Shown here one piece after another: positions 1 to 7,765 of a stretch of DNA of 64,000 bases. How positions within the stretch are numbered: position 1 is the first letter of the stretch; every line of letters starts with the position of its first letter. The notes below the pieces were generated by a model. The model was given only the letters and a program-made list of their open reading frames with translations, was not told the DNA's origin and ran no database searches. The stretch is from a virus: positions 1 to 64,000 of the IMG/VR virus record IMGVR_UViG_3300020084_000003, one strand, 5' to 3'. A program made the translations under genes and the position numbers.

Positions 1-9
1 CATATTATT

Positions 10-279
10 TTAGAAGGAAGCTCCATTCAAGCTATTTCCACTATTCATACTTGGGACGGCCAAGTATGAAAGTGTTTCGGATTGTGTAAAATCAACAATT
101 ACTGGTCTAGCATTTGCTGATGGTGTTATAGTTGGACCTTCGGTTAAAGAATAAATTCTATATGGTGTATTATTTGAAAATCCAGTTATTGTGCTACCTT
201 GTGTAGCGTTTGGATAAAATCTTGCATTAGATATATCTCTATTTTCTTCGTCGTTAGACGGTATTAAAAAATACGGCAT
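10..279 (-). CDS. Small hypothetical protein, possibly virion-associated
   Basis: An 89-residue protein of unknown function, rich in Ser, Thr, Asn and Pro and without a signal peptide or membrane segment. The ATG at 279 is preceded by an AGGAG ribosome binding site about 5 nt upstream; a TTG immediately before it could also be read but is less likely. It lies directly downstream of the large glycosidase-like virion gene on the same strand, with about 13 nt between them, so the two are probably co-transcribed. The composition would suit a short tail-fibre accessory or decoration protein, but this is inference from position only. Confidence 0.6.
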   Translation of the reverse strand: MPYFLIPSNDEENRDISNARFYPNATQGSTITGFSNNTPYRIYSLTEGPTITPSANARPVIVDFTQSETLSYLAVPSMNSGNSLNGASF

Positions 280-292
280 CAATTCTCCTAAT

Positions 293-2707
293 TCAATTTA
301 ATTGTGGTGGTGTTGGTGGGGTCCATGTTGACCCATCAAGCCACCCTATAAAGTCTGATTCATCTCTCCCGGCTGGACCGGGAACTGTTCTATTGTATTG
401 GACTACTGCATTCCATCTTGGGTTATTATCACCAACATATCTTGTAGCACCCCAAATTCCATGTCTTCCCGGTCTAGTCATTTCAACGAATACGTTGAAG
501 AAAATGCCACCGGAATCCTTAAATCTTTTCATTATCTCTCGATATAGTTCACCCATCTGTTCAGAATAGTGGAATCTTACATAAAAATCAAATAATGATG
601 GATCGGCATCTATTGCAGCATGGTTTGGAACCACATGGCTACCACCTTCATACATTATCAATCCTAGACCAGCACTATCTGCCAGTTGTTTATTTCTGCG
701 CCAAATATCTTGAAGAGCATCAAAATCATTAATATCTTGCGATTTAATATATCTTGAACTCATGATTTGATCGCGCAATCTATTAAACACTTCTGTTTCA
801 CTATATTGTCTACGCCATTGCTTGATTACTTCAACATTTGCGGGATTGTTTAGACCGCCATCAAAATATCCTGTAACTGCGTAAAAATCATGATATTCTT
901 TTGGTGCTTTTCTACCGCCACCAAGAGCTACCCAATTAGGAGCATTCAACATACCTGAGTTTAAATCTACCCAACCGGTATGTGCGCTCAATACTGTGTA
1001 GAATTTCTTGTTAGAGTTTTTATACACATCTCGAATTATCATTGCCATTTCAGATGATCTTGCGCCGTAATATTGAACCCAAGCATCACCAACGTTATTT
1101 CCAAACAATTGCTGACCCATGCGATGAGCGTGGTGCGCTTGCTGGAACTGCCAATTCCAAACTTCATTTGAATATTCAAAATAAGGTCTTAGCTTTGGAT
1201 TTAATTGACTTTCCACATATGTTGCATACTTTCTGATATAGTCATCGGTAGCCAAATGTGGAATGTTGAACCAAGGATCAACGCCAATTTTATTACTTAG
1301 TGCAACCATTACTTCTACTGGAACACCAACTGCCCAAGTAAAATATGATGGTTTTGTTCTTGAATTCCAATCTGATTGAGTGGAATCATTTGTTGCTGCC
1401 CAATCCATGAATCGAACAACTCTAAAATCTTTAATCATATTCATCCATTGTGGTCTGAATATTTCGCCCCTGTCGTATATTTCACGCAAATCATTCTTGA
1501 CGCATTCAATATTTCTTATACCACCGGTGCCTCTTATTTGGTAAACATCTACTGTTACAATTCCGCCGCCATTTGCGACAAAATCAAATTCTTTCCAGTT
1601 TGAACCTGACGTAACGTTTCTAACATTTCCACCTACTCTTATATCAGCATCGCCGTCCCATGTCAAGCGATATCTTCCATTTATTGAAGTGTTGTCAGTA
1701 GCAATTTCACATAAAATGATAGCACTTACATGTGTGCAATCGCTCGGAACGGCAACTGGATAACCGTCGCTGTTCAAGAAACCATTATCTCTAAGATTGT
1801 TGAAGCTTCTTTGGCCGAAACTAGTTGCTGATCTACCTTCCCATCTTCTGCTACATTTCATTACGTTTATGAAAGGTTGTGCTGCTTCCCAATCTGCGAT
1901 ACCATTTAATCCTAATGCAACGGAAGGGCCAGAATTTGTTGAAACTGGTGGCTCTACTTGAACATTACCTTCACCCACAATAATTCCACCATTTGCAGCA
2001 TGTGCTTTAGGTGTTGACGGGAAAGGAGATGATTTAATGGTTGCTTCGTTATTAGAAACAGAAACATCCCACCCAAGGGCAGGTTCTTCCGGTTCTTCTG
2101 GTTCTACGGGAGGTTCTTCTTGATAATCACCTTCGCCTACAATAATTCCGCCATTTGCAGCATGTGCTTTTGGACTAGATGGGAAAGGTGAATTAAGAAT
2201 TTCTATTGAATTATCTTTAACAGATACATTCCAACCATTTGTCGGCTCTTCGGGATCGACAGGATCAACCGGGTCAACAGGTTCTTCTGGATCAATTGGA
2301 TCAACAGGTTCTTCTTTTTTCAGTATAATTGCTTGTGCCTCAAAAGTATAATCAGGTTCTATTGAATTAGAAGCTTTAACTACCCAAATCAAATCACCAT
2401 CTGTAGTTGAAGTATATTTTCCGTCTACAATTTCACTTGATATATCATGACCATCTATGTATAAGAACCCTTCGACTTTGATTGGTTGAGTGCCTGAATA
2501 CTCACCTAAATCTAATTCGTATACTGTTCCTACTTCTCCAATTGAAGGTCTTATTGATGGAATTTCAACAACTTTTGGTGCTACTTGTTCTGGTAACGGT
2601 TCTTCTTCTCCACTGTCCAAATCCTTTAGTGCAGTTTTAAACCATAATAAAAGAGCCTCTATGGCTTTAATAAAATCGTTTATCAGTTTTCTTATTTCAT
2701 TATTCAT
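293..2707 (-). CDS. Putative virion protein with glycoside-hydrolase (GH-A-like) domain
   Basis: An 804-residue protein. Residues 10-30 form a hydrophobic/amphipathic helix. Residues about 132-156 are a Pro/Asp/Glu repeat linker. Two near-identical modules follow (about 157-195 and 211-247), each starting Gly-Trp and containing SPFPS.PKAHAANGG. Residues 260-804 look like a TIM-barrel glycosidase: the motif SNEVWN places an Asn-Glu pair at 514-515, as in clan GH-A acid/base sites, and LIMYEGG gives a candidate nucleophile Glu near 687. I infer a tail-associated polysaccharide-degrading or receptor-binding protein. The start is supported by AAAGGA 10 nt upstream. Alternatively it may be a non-catalytic carbohydrate-binding fibre. 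No family was confirmed. Confidence 0.6.
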   Translation of the reverse strand: MNNEIRKLINDFIKAIEALLLWFKTALKDLDSGEEEPLPEQVAPKVVEIPSIRPSIGEVGTVYELDLGEYSGTQPIKVEGFLYIDGHDISSEIVDGKYTSTTDGDLIWVVKASNSIEPDYTFEAQAIILKKEEPVDPIDPEEPVDPVDPVDPEEPTNGWNVSVKDNSIEILNSPFPSSPKAHAANGGIIVGEGDYQEEPPVEPEEPEEPALGWDVSVSNNEATIKSSPFPSTPKAHAANGGIIVGEGNVQVEPPVSTNSGPSVALGLNGIADWEAAQPFINVMKCSRRWEGRSATSFGQRSFNNLRDNGFLNSDGYPVAVPSDCTHVSAIILCEIATDNTSINGRYRLTWDGDADIRVGGNVRNVTSGSNWKEFDFVANGGGIVTVDVYQIRGTGGIRNIECVKNDLREIYDRGEIFRPQWMNMIKDFRVVRFMDWAATNDSTQSDWNSRTKPSYFTWAVGVPVEVMVALSNKIGVDPWFNIPHLATDDYIRKYATYVESQLNPKLRPYFEYSNEVWNWQFQQAHHAHRMGQQLFGNNVGDAWVQYYGARSSEMAMIIRDVYKNSNKKFYTVLSAHTGWVDLNSGMLNAPNWVALGGGRKAPKEYHDFYAVTGYFDGGLNNPANVEVIKQWRRQYSETEVFNRLRDQIMSSRYIKSQDINDFDALQDIWRRNKQLADSAGLGLIMYEGGSHVVPNHAAIDADPSLFDFYVRFHYSEQMGELYREIMKRFKDSGGIFFNVFVEMTRPGRHGIWGATRYVGDNNPRWNAVVQYNRTVPGPAGRDESDFIGWLDGSTWTPPTPPQLN

Positions 2708-2727
2708 TCGGGTGTCCTTTTAAAAAT

Positions 2728-2758
2728 AAAAACATGTCATGTATCATGACATGTTTTT
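2728..2758. terminator. Bidirectional hairpin terminator
   Basis: A perfect 14-bp stem (arms 2728-2741 and 2745-2758) with a 3-nt TAT loop. A-runs on one side and T-runs on the other make it a Rho-independent terminator readable in both directions. The distal arm overlaps the stop codon of the small minus-strand gene ending at 2744, so transcription of that gene would end before the large virion gene. Confidence 0.85.
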
Positions 2759-2986
2759 TAGTGTTCGAAAAAGAGTTTGAGAGGACACTTTGTCTAGTTT
2801 ATCTTCGTTTGTTTCTAAAAATTCTTTTGGAACCACAAAAGTATCTTTTTTGAACCATGAACTCTTGATACCTAGCTCACTTGCCATTCTCTTCATATTC
2901 TCAATTGAATATGGATGGCAAATGATGTTTTCTTTTCCATCTGTTAGAAACAGAATTTCTTCTACAGACTTTTCTTTTGTCATCAT
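2744..2986 (-). CDS. DUF4031-like small protein
   Basis: An 80-residue protein. The central stretch (residues about 23-45: a His-Pro-Tyr turn, then a Met-Ala-x-Glu-Leu-Gly-Ile helix, then Trp-Phe-x-Lys-Asp) resembles the small DUF4031 family, common in phages and bacteria and of unknown function. The start has GGAG about 8 nt upstream. Its stop codon lies inside the 2728-2758 terminator, so it probably ends its own transcript. The family match is from memory of the motif, not a search. Confidence 0.6.
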   Translation of the reverse strand: MMTKEKSVEEILFLTDGKENIICHPYSIENMKRMASELGIKSSWFKKDTFVVPKEFLETNEDKLDKVSSQTLFRTLKNMS

Positions 2987-3001
2987 TTATACTCTCCATT
3001 A

Positions 3002-3030
3002 TTGACTTATATTTTATATTGTGATATTAT
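3002..3030 (+). promoter_or_regulatory. Sigma70-type promoter
   Basis: TTGACT at 3002-3007, a 17-nt spacer, and TATTAT at 3025-3030, 24 nt before the GIY-YIG-like gene at 3054. It is probably an early promoter used by unmodified host RNA polymerase. Confidence 0.7.
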
Positions 3031-3053
3031 GTATTTTTACGAAAGGAAATGTT

Positions 3054-3341
3054 ATGAGCTTTTTATACGTCATAGGCAACAATACAAATAGACAGAAGAT
3101 CGGTTTCAGTAAAGATGTTAGTAAAAGACTAAAGCAGTTACAAACTGGAAATCCCGATGAGCTATTTGTTCATTACAAAATAGAATGTTCCACTGACAAA
3201 ACCAGACAACTTGAAAAGAAAATCCATTTAGAACTTTCATACAAGAGACTGTCTGGCGAGTGGTTTAATATGACACCTGATGAAGCTAAAAACTACTTAG
3301 AATTTGCAAGAATTACTTGGTTAGATAAAATTATCATCTAA
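3054..3341 (+). CDS. T5orf172/GIY-YIG superfamily protein
   Basis: A 95-residue protein matching the T5orf172 (MUG113) branch of the GIY-YIG fold: a YVIG strand near the N-terminus, KIGFSKDVSKRLKQLQTGNP, then an LEKKIH helix and a GEWF motif. Such proteins are single-domain nucleases or DNA-binding modules in phages. The start at 3054 is chosen because GAAAGGAAA lies just upstream; an earlier ATG at 3021 lacks a site. It is transcribed alone on the plus strand from its own promoter, and its 3' end overlaps the convergent gene at 3321 by 21 nt. It could be a mobile nuclease or a small host-takeover factor. Confidence 0.75.
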   Translation: MSFLYVIGNNTNRQKIGFSKDVSKRLKQLQTGNPDELFVHYKIECSTDKTRQLEKKIHLELSYKRLSGEWFNMTPDEAKNYLEFARITWLDKIII

Positions 3342-3722
3342 ATCGTAATCAAATTTTTGCTTTACGCTTTCTTTAAAAACTTCTTTAAACTCTCGCTTCG
3401 CTTCGTCAGTCCAGCCATATGACGGCCATTTAGAATACCTTTTTTGTGTAACTGTCTTAGCAATAGCATCGAAGAAATTTTCGCGCAAAAGAGTGTCGCC
3501 ACTAATCCCACGTGCATAATCTTTTCTATCTCCCCATCTATACCATTCACCGTAAACTTCGCTAGTAATTATATTATCTGATGCAACAAAATCAACCAGC
3601 TTTTGAAAATCTACTTCAATGATTTCTTGAAGTTCAACCGCCGCAGATAGAACGAAAACCTTTAACGGGTCTATCATTACATCCTCGTTTATCTCATTCA
3701 CATCGACAAAATGATATTCCAT
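3321..3722 (-). CDS. Hypothetical protein
   Basis: A 133-residue soluble protein with no motif I recognise. It has an acidic N-terminal half and a Trp/Tyr/Arg-rich middle (EWYRWGDRKDYARG), with an aromatic-rich C-terminal segment. The start at 3722 follows GGAG, which is embedded in the end of the upstream deaminase gene (stop at 3725), indicating translational coupling. An in-frame ATG at 3734 is less likely. Its 3' end overlaps the convergent plus-strand gene. Confidence 0.65.
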   Translation of the reverse strand: MEYHFVDVNEINEDVMIDPLKVFVLSAAVELQEIIEVDFQKLVDFVASDNIITSEVYGEWYRWGDRKDYARGISGDTLLRENFFDAIAKTVTQKRYSKWPSYGWTDEAKREFKEVFKESVKQKFDYDLDDNFI

Positions 3723-3724
3723 AA

Positions 3725-4153
3725 TTAACTCCATTCACTAAACGTATAGGACAGGTTGAAAGTTTCGGTGTTATTCGTATAATATACATTTTTAATACCA
3801 TGAGCGGAAATACACTTAGAGCAACCAGAGCAAGGTTTGGCGATACCAAACGTATCTTTCTTTCGCGTAACATCCTTTTTGACCCTGCAAATGTAGATCG
3901 AAGACTTGGAAAGCTCCGCTGCACTTAGACGTTTCTTAGCCTTGTTGATAGCATCAACTTCGGCATGAAGATACACCGCATGGTCGTTTTTCTTATACTC
4001 ATTCTGAAAAGGATGAGTTTTGTATTGCGACATACCAATAGCCACAATACGCTTTTTATAAACAATACAGGCAACTACTTTAGCCTTGCTCACTGGCTCA
4101 AGGTCTTTAGCTACATCCGCCAAGACTTCAAAATAGCGATTGTTCCTGCACAT
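3725..4153 (-). CDS. Cytidine/deoxycytidylate deaminase-like protein
   Basis: A 142-residue protein with the zinc-dependent deaminase signature: HAEVDAI supplies the zinc His and catalytic Glu, and PCSGCSKC supplies the two zinc Cys residues. The family deaminates cytosine or adenine in nucleosides, nucleotides or nucleic acids. A second, clearly dCMP-type deaminase is encoded at 44504, so this one may act on another substrate. The ATG at 4153 is chosen because AGAAGGG lies 7-8 nt upstream. That site is part of one arm of an 11-bp inverted repeat (4163-4200), so translation may be controlled by mRNA folding. Confidence 0.8.
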   Translation of the reverse strand: MCRNNRYFEVLADVAKDLEPVSKAKVVACIVYKKRIVAIGMSQYKTHPFQNEYKKNDHAVYLHAEVDAINKAKKRLSAAELSKSSIYICRVKKDVTRKKDTFGIAKPCSGCSKCISAHGIKNVYYTNNTETFNLSYTFSEWS

Positions 4154-4162
4154 GAAAATACC

Positions 4163-4200
4163 CTTCTGTTGTGATACATTCTTATACACCACAACAGAAG
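4163..4200 (-). promoter_or_regulatory. Inverted repeat that can sequester a ribosome binding site
   Basis: Perfect 11-bp arms at 4163-4173 and 4190-4200 with a 16-nt loop. On the minus-strand transcript the proximal arm ends in AACAGAAG and runs into the AGAAGGG ribosome binding site of the deaminase gene that starts at 4153. Folding would hide this site, as known for T4 genes whose early read-through transcripts are not translated. The loop contains TATAAGAA, a weak resemblance to a late promoter. Confidence 0.55.
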
Positions 4201-4205
4201 AGTTG

Positions 4206-5102
4206 TCAATAGTAACCGTGCTTGTTCAGCAAAGAAATCATTTCTTTTGCTAAATGATCGCCCTCTCTGTTCAGCACTACAGCAGCATCCATACTCCCGT
4301 AATGCATTTCTAGACATTCTAGAAGAACTCTCTTGATAGCATCTTCATCTGGCTTGTTTTGAAGAGTTGATTTTGAATACAATTCTTCAAGCGCACGTTC
4401 CTTATCATTGAACCATTGATTAATTTTTTCAAAGGACCATTCACCACGACGAACAGACTTCAAAATCTCCGAGTTTGCTTCAATATCAAGATCATGATTA
4501 ATCAAGATATATTCTGCCTCAAGTGCCAAGCGAACGATGTGATATGCAAATTTAACGTCAAAACCAAATTTATCAATAGATTCTTGACGCTTTGGGTTGG
4601 AAGAGTTTGATTTACTTTCAATCTTTTTCAACTGTGAATATGCATATCCACGGAATTTGTGGTATGAACCCTTGTGCAAAAACATCTTGCGACGATCCCT
4701 GACGTGCTGTGCAATTTTACTTGCAAACAACACACAGCGTTGCGGAACGAAAAGAGTGTCCACCATGTTTGGGTTGTTATCCATACATAGATCAAAGAAC
4801 TTGACAATGCTGTAAATAGTAAAGTCATATTCTTGATTTTTGTCTTTATCAAAAACATGGTGTTGCTGAAATTGCTCAAACCTTTGTTTTTGCTGACCAA
4901 AACCCGGAATATCGCCCGCTAGATGCGGAAAGATCAACTCCTTCGGAGGAATGCAAAATCCAACTACGTCCATGTCTGACGTGTCACTAGAAACCGCATA
5001 TGCAGTAGAACCAGTGATAACTTCATAATGAACATTGTCAGGTAGCCATTTTGGAGGATGGATTAATCCTTTTTTGCTTGTTTCACTGATTCTAGATGCC
5101 AT
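4206..5102 (-). CDS. Predicted nucleotidyltransferase (DNA polymerase beta superfamily)
   Basis: A 298-residue protein. GSTAYAVSSDTSDMDVVG near residues 31-48 is the G-S...D-x-D core of minimal nucleotidyltransferases (COG3541-like). Such phage proteins probably transfer a nucleotide to RNA or protein, but substrates are unknown. The rest is helical, with RGYAYSQLKK and a C-terminal metal-poor helical tail. The start has AAGGAT upstream. A shorter relative with the same core is encoded at 5632, so the phage carries a pair within about 2 kb. Confidence 0.8.
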   Translation of the reverse strand: MASRISETSKKGLIHPPKWLPDNVHYEVITGSTAYAVSSDTSDMDVVGFCIPPKELIFPHLAGDIPGFGQQKQRFEQFQQHHVFDKDKNQEYDFTIYSIVKFFDLCMDNNPNMVDTLFVPQRCVLFASKIAQHVRDRRKMFLHKGSYHKFRGYAYSQLKKIESKSNSSNPKRQESIDKFGFDVKFAYHIVRLALEAEYILINHDLDIEANSEILKSVRRGEWSFEKINQWFNDKERALEELYSKSTLQNKPDEDAIKRVLLECLEMHYGSMDAAVVLNREGDHLAKEMISLLNKHGYY

Positions 5103-5108
5103 GATATA

Positions 5109-5294
5109 TTATCCTTCTTTAAAGTGTTCTTCTAAAACTTTGATTACTTCACTAGTGTTTGTATTAAACATTGCTAGAATAATGGCGTAATTTACACCTA
5201 GTTCCACCAACCGTTCTTTTTCTTCGTCAGTAACTTCAATGGTGAAAGTAGCTGACCCATCTTCATGTTCCTCTACATTTTCTACTACGCTCAT
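5109..5294 (-). CDS. Small acidic hypothetical protein
   Basis: A 61-residue, strongly acidic protein. It has a short beta-rich start (GSATFTIEVTDEE) followed by an amphipathic helix, and no recognised family. GAAAGGAA precedes the ATG. It overlaps the end of the upstream gene by 4 nt, as expected for a translationally coupled operon member between the two nucleotidyltransferase genes. Confidence 0.65.
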   Translation of the reverse strand: MSVVENVEEHEDGSATFTIEVTDEEKERLVELGVNYAIILAMFNTNTSEVIKVLEEHFKEG

Positions 5295-5623
5295 AATTTA
5301 TTCCTTTCGATGAAAGATTTCAGTTTAAGTGCAAAGTGTTCTTCTCGTTCTTTTTTTGACCCATTTTGTAAAATAAGCCAATCTTTCTTTTCTAGTTTCT
5401 CTCCTGTCAAAGTTTCGTAACATACACCTGTATGAGTAGCAATAGCATGAGGGGCAAACCCCAAAAATTTTTCTAGTTCATAATCATAAAATGTCGTGGC
5501 AGTGAAATTGATAAGAGGCTTAACTTTTTTCTTATGACATTGTGTCGGACCCATTACAACCACTTCACCCGGAATCATTTTTGAAGCTTCAATGTAGCCT
5601 TCTTCTACTGACATTAATTTCAT
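5291..5623 (-). CDS. Hypothetical protein
   Basis: A protein of about 110 residues with no motif I can assign. There are several possible starts: ATG at 5623, 5614 or 5638. I chose 5623 because it sits just after the upstream stop (5632) and the spacing allows coupling, but no ribosome binding site is convincing. The middle contains FAPHAIATHTGVCYETLTGE and the C-terminus is basic and helical. It overlaps the next gene by 4 nt. Confidence 0.55.
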   Translation of the reverse strand: MKLMSVEEGYIEASKMIPGEVVVMGPTQCHKKKVKPLINFTATTFYDYELEKFLGFAPHAIATHTGVCYETLTGEKLEKKDWLILQNGSKKEREEHFALKLKSFIERNKL

Positions 5624-5631
5624 CAAAATAA

Positions 5632-6177
5632 TTACCAAGTTTTAGGAACAAGAACTCGAAACTCACTTTGCTTCTGGTTCATTAAAGGTTTATATGTATC
5701 TACCAGTCTTTGATGAGACTTTCCAGACAAAACGATATCATCATAAAATTCGTTCGCTTCTGTAAAATCTACCACTTTGCCATGCTTGGCAATCTGAATG
5801 CCGAACATCAAAATTCTTATAGAATGCCACATAGACTTTCGCCCAATATAGTCGTCACCTTGAGCCATCTTCTTTTTTGCCTTCACCCAACTGTTGGATA
5901 CAACAGCAGAGATTGAACGGCGAAGTTTCTCACTATCTACTACGAATTTAAAATCATTCTGAACAGCATCAGAATGAGAGTAAACTTCTATAGCAGCAAT
6001 ATCGTGATTGTCAAGCATCTCTTGGAAATGATAACTACCAACATCGTGATAATCAGAACCATCAACAATCTTGTTTTTATATCCAGATGTTCCAAAAGAA
6101 ATCATATAGAAATCTTTGTCAGAATTTTCTGTGGTCTTACCGTAAACTTGACTGCCAAACGGCACTACAATGAACAT
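5632..6177 (-). CDS. Predicted nucleotidyltransferase, short form
   Basis: A 181-residue protein starting almost directly with the nucleotidyltransferase core: FGSQVYGKTTENSDKDFY (residues 7-24) has the G-S and the D-x-D-type acidic pair. It is a shorter paralogue-like companion of the protein at 4206. Helical C-terminal segments follow, with IGRKSMWHSIRILMFG. The substrate is unknown. AGGAG lies 6 nt before the ATG. Confidence 0.75.
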   Translation of the reverse strand: MFIVVPFGSQVYGKTTENSDKDFYMISFGTSGYKNKIVDGSDYHDVGSYHFQEMLDNHDIAAIEVYSHSDAVQNDFKFVVDSEKLRRSISAVVSNSWVKAKKKMAQGDDYIGRKSMWHSIRILMFGIQIAKHGKVVDFTEANEFYDDIVLSGKSHQRLVDTYKPLMNQKQSEFRVLVPKTW

Positions 6178-6186
6178 GTCAATCTC

Positions 6187-6444
6187 CTATACTTCACGCG
6201 ATCCCTTAAAATCAGTTTCGTCTACCAAAGTGATATCCGAATCAGTCTCTATGTAAGCTTTCGCTCCACATGCGAGTCCACTAGGGTTGTATACCATCTT
6301 GCAAGGCCCGTCAATAGAAATCTCATTGGCGTAGCGAGCTTTTGTGTAACCCTTTGACTTAACAGTATAAACAGGACGATTTTTGCCGTCCTGTTTGTTC
6401 ATTGCAATATTTTGTCTGTTCACGTGGATGATATGTTTAGACAT
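6187..6444 (-). CDS. Hypothetical protein
   Basis: An 85-residue basic, beta-rich protein with a single Cys pair (GPCKMVYNPSGLACGAK) and no recognised family. It starts 2 nt after the topoisomerase gene 52 stop, with AAAGGA upstream, and lies just before the short nucleotidyltransferase. Probably co-transcribed with the topoisomerase genes. Confidence 0.6.
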   Translation of the reverse strand: MSKHIIHVNRQNIAMNKQDGKNRPVYTVKSKGYTKARYANEISIDGPCKMVYNPSGLACGAKAYIETDSDITLVDETDFKGSREV

Positions 6445-6445
6445 T

Positions 6446-7765
6446 TTATAGTCCTTTCAAATCAGATAGATATTGCTCTTCAACCGTTGTATCTTTCCAG
6501 AATTTAAGAGTTTCACTAGATGCAAGTATCTCGGAAGCTAGTTCTGAAACCATCTCAGATGTAAGGCTGATAATGTTTGTTCTTAGAAGCTTGTCAATAT
6601 CTTCTTCCTTAACACCCTTGACTTCTTTCATGATTTGTGCAGCTACATCATCCTTTGTCTTGTTCTTGAACTTGATCTTATCATCCAAAACTGCCATGAT
6701 GAAATACATCTTGACTTTCTTCCAACGCATTTCTTCTGAAATTTCAGAAACCTTGGTATCAATGCGCTTTTGAAGGATGGTCTTCTTATACTCACAGAAA
6801 TCTTTAATCAATTCCTTAACATCATCATAGACCTTTAGCTTGCCTTCATGATTGATTACAGTGATGTTTTCAGTCTCAGTTGTTTGAAGTTTCAATTCTT
6901 TGATGATTCGCTCATCACTCCAACCACCATTCGCCTGCTTCAACTTGACTTCAAAACGAAAACCTGATTTATCACACTTATCAACATATGACATGATTAC
7001 GCCATCGTCTTCAAGCTTGTTCAATACGTTAACAAATTTCTCACGGTCGTATCCATAAGGAACCTCTGTCACCGTAAACTCTGTCTTGTTTTTTCTAACA
7101 ATCTTTCCAGTAATGTATAGTCGCCCATCATCACCAAATTCTGCCGTTCCGTTAAATTGCGGAAACTTGACCCTCGGCGTAGTCTTGATCTTTCCAGTTT
7201 TGATATATTCAGCACATGCTTTCGCCACTTCTTTTTCATCGCGAGGAAGAATGTTTGTGGCAAACCCTGTAGCAATACCTTTTGCTCCATTAATCAAAAC
7301 CATAGGAATGATAGGGACATAGAACGTAGGAGGCAAATGCTCTGGATCATAATGGACCGGAGATAGATCAAAGTCAGTGTAATATTTGTAGAAATTTTCA
7401 TGCAATCTAGTGTAAGTATAGCGCGGCGCACCAGCCTCTTGAACAAGACGGGAACCAAAGCTACCTTCACTCTCAATAATAACTACATTGTTATACCAAT
7501 CTGCTGCCATTAGCTGACCGGCACCGGCACATGAAGTCTCACCATGATTGTATCCATATTTCGATACAACACCAGAAATTGCACTTACTTTCTCAAATAT
7601 TTTCTTTGAGTTTACAATTGATGAATATAGATAAAACCTTTGAACCGGTTTCAAACCATCAATCATGTTGGGAATTGCGCGAGATTCAACTGTATAAAGA
7701 GCGAAGTTTTTCCACTCTTTATTAGCCAATTCTACAATATCATATATTTTATCTGCACTTGTCAT
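6446..7765 (-). CDS. 52: DNA topoisomerase II medium subunit (gp52-like)
   Basis: A 439-residue GyrA/ParC-type DNA cleavage subunit, close to the T4 gp52 length. It has the winged-helix entry (SRAIPNMIDGLKPVQRR-like), and GAPRYTYTRL near residue 112 contains the candidate catalytic Tyr that forms the covalent DNA link. IATGFATNILPRD marks the tower region. It lacks the C-terminal DNA-wrapping domain of gyrase, as expected for T4-type topoisomerase. Its ATG overlaps the gp39 stop (ATGA), so the two subunits are translationally coupled. With gp39 it relaxes supercoils for phage replication. Confidence 0.95.
   Translation of the reverse strand: MTSADKIYDIVELANKEWKNFALYTVESRAIPNMIDGLKPVQRFYLYSSIVNSKKIFEKVSAISGVVSKYGYNHGETSCAGAGQLMAADWYNNVVIIESEGSFGSRLVQEAGAPRYTYTRLHENFYKYYTDFDLSPVHYDPEHLPPTFYVPIIPMVLINGAKGIATGFATNILPRDEKEVAKACAEYIKTGKIKTTPRVKFPQFNGTAEFGDDGRLYITGKIVRKNKTEFTVTEVPYGYDREKFVNVLNKLEDDGVIMSYVDKCDKSGFRFEVKLKQANGGWSDERIIKELKLQTTETENITVINHEGKLKVYDDVKELIKDFCEYKKTILQKRIDTKVSEISEEMRWKKVKMYFIMAVLDDKIKFKNKTKDDVAAQIMKEVKGVKEEDIDKLLRTNIISLTSEMVSELASEILASSETLKFWKDTTVEEQYLSDLKGL

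Noticed and set aside
1-9. Start codon of a further minus-strand gene at the left edge
   Set aside because: CAT at 1-3 could be an ATG on the minus strand, but no ribosome binding site is seen and no coding sequence is available.
1042-1603. Plus-strand ORFs inside the large virion gene
   Set aside because: They lie antisense within a clear coding region, lack ribosome binding sites and have no recognisable features.
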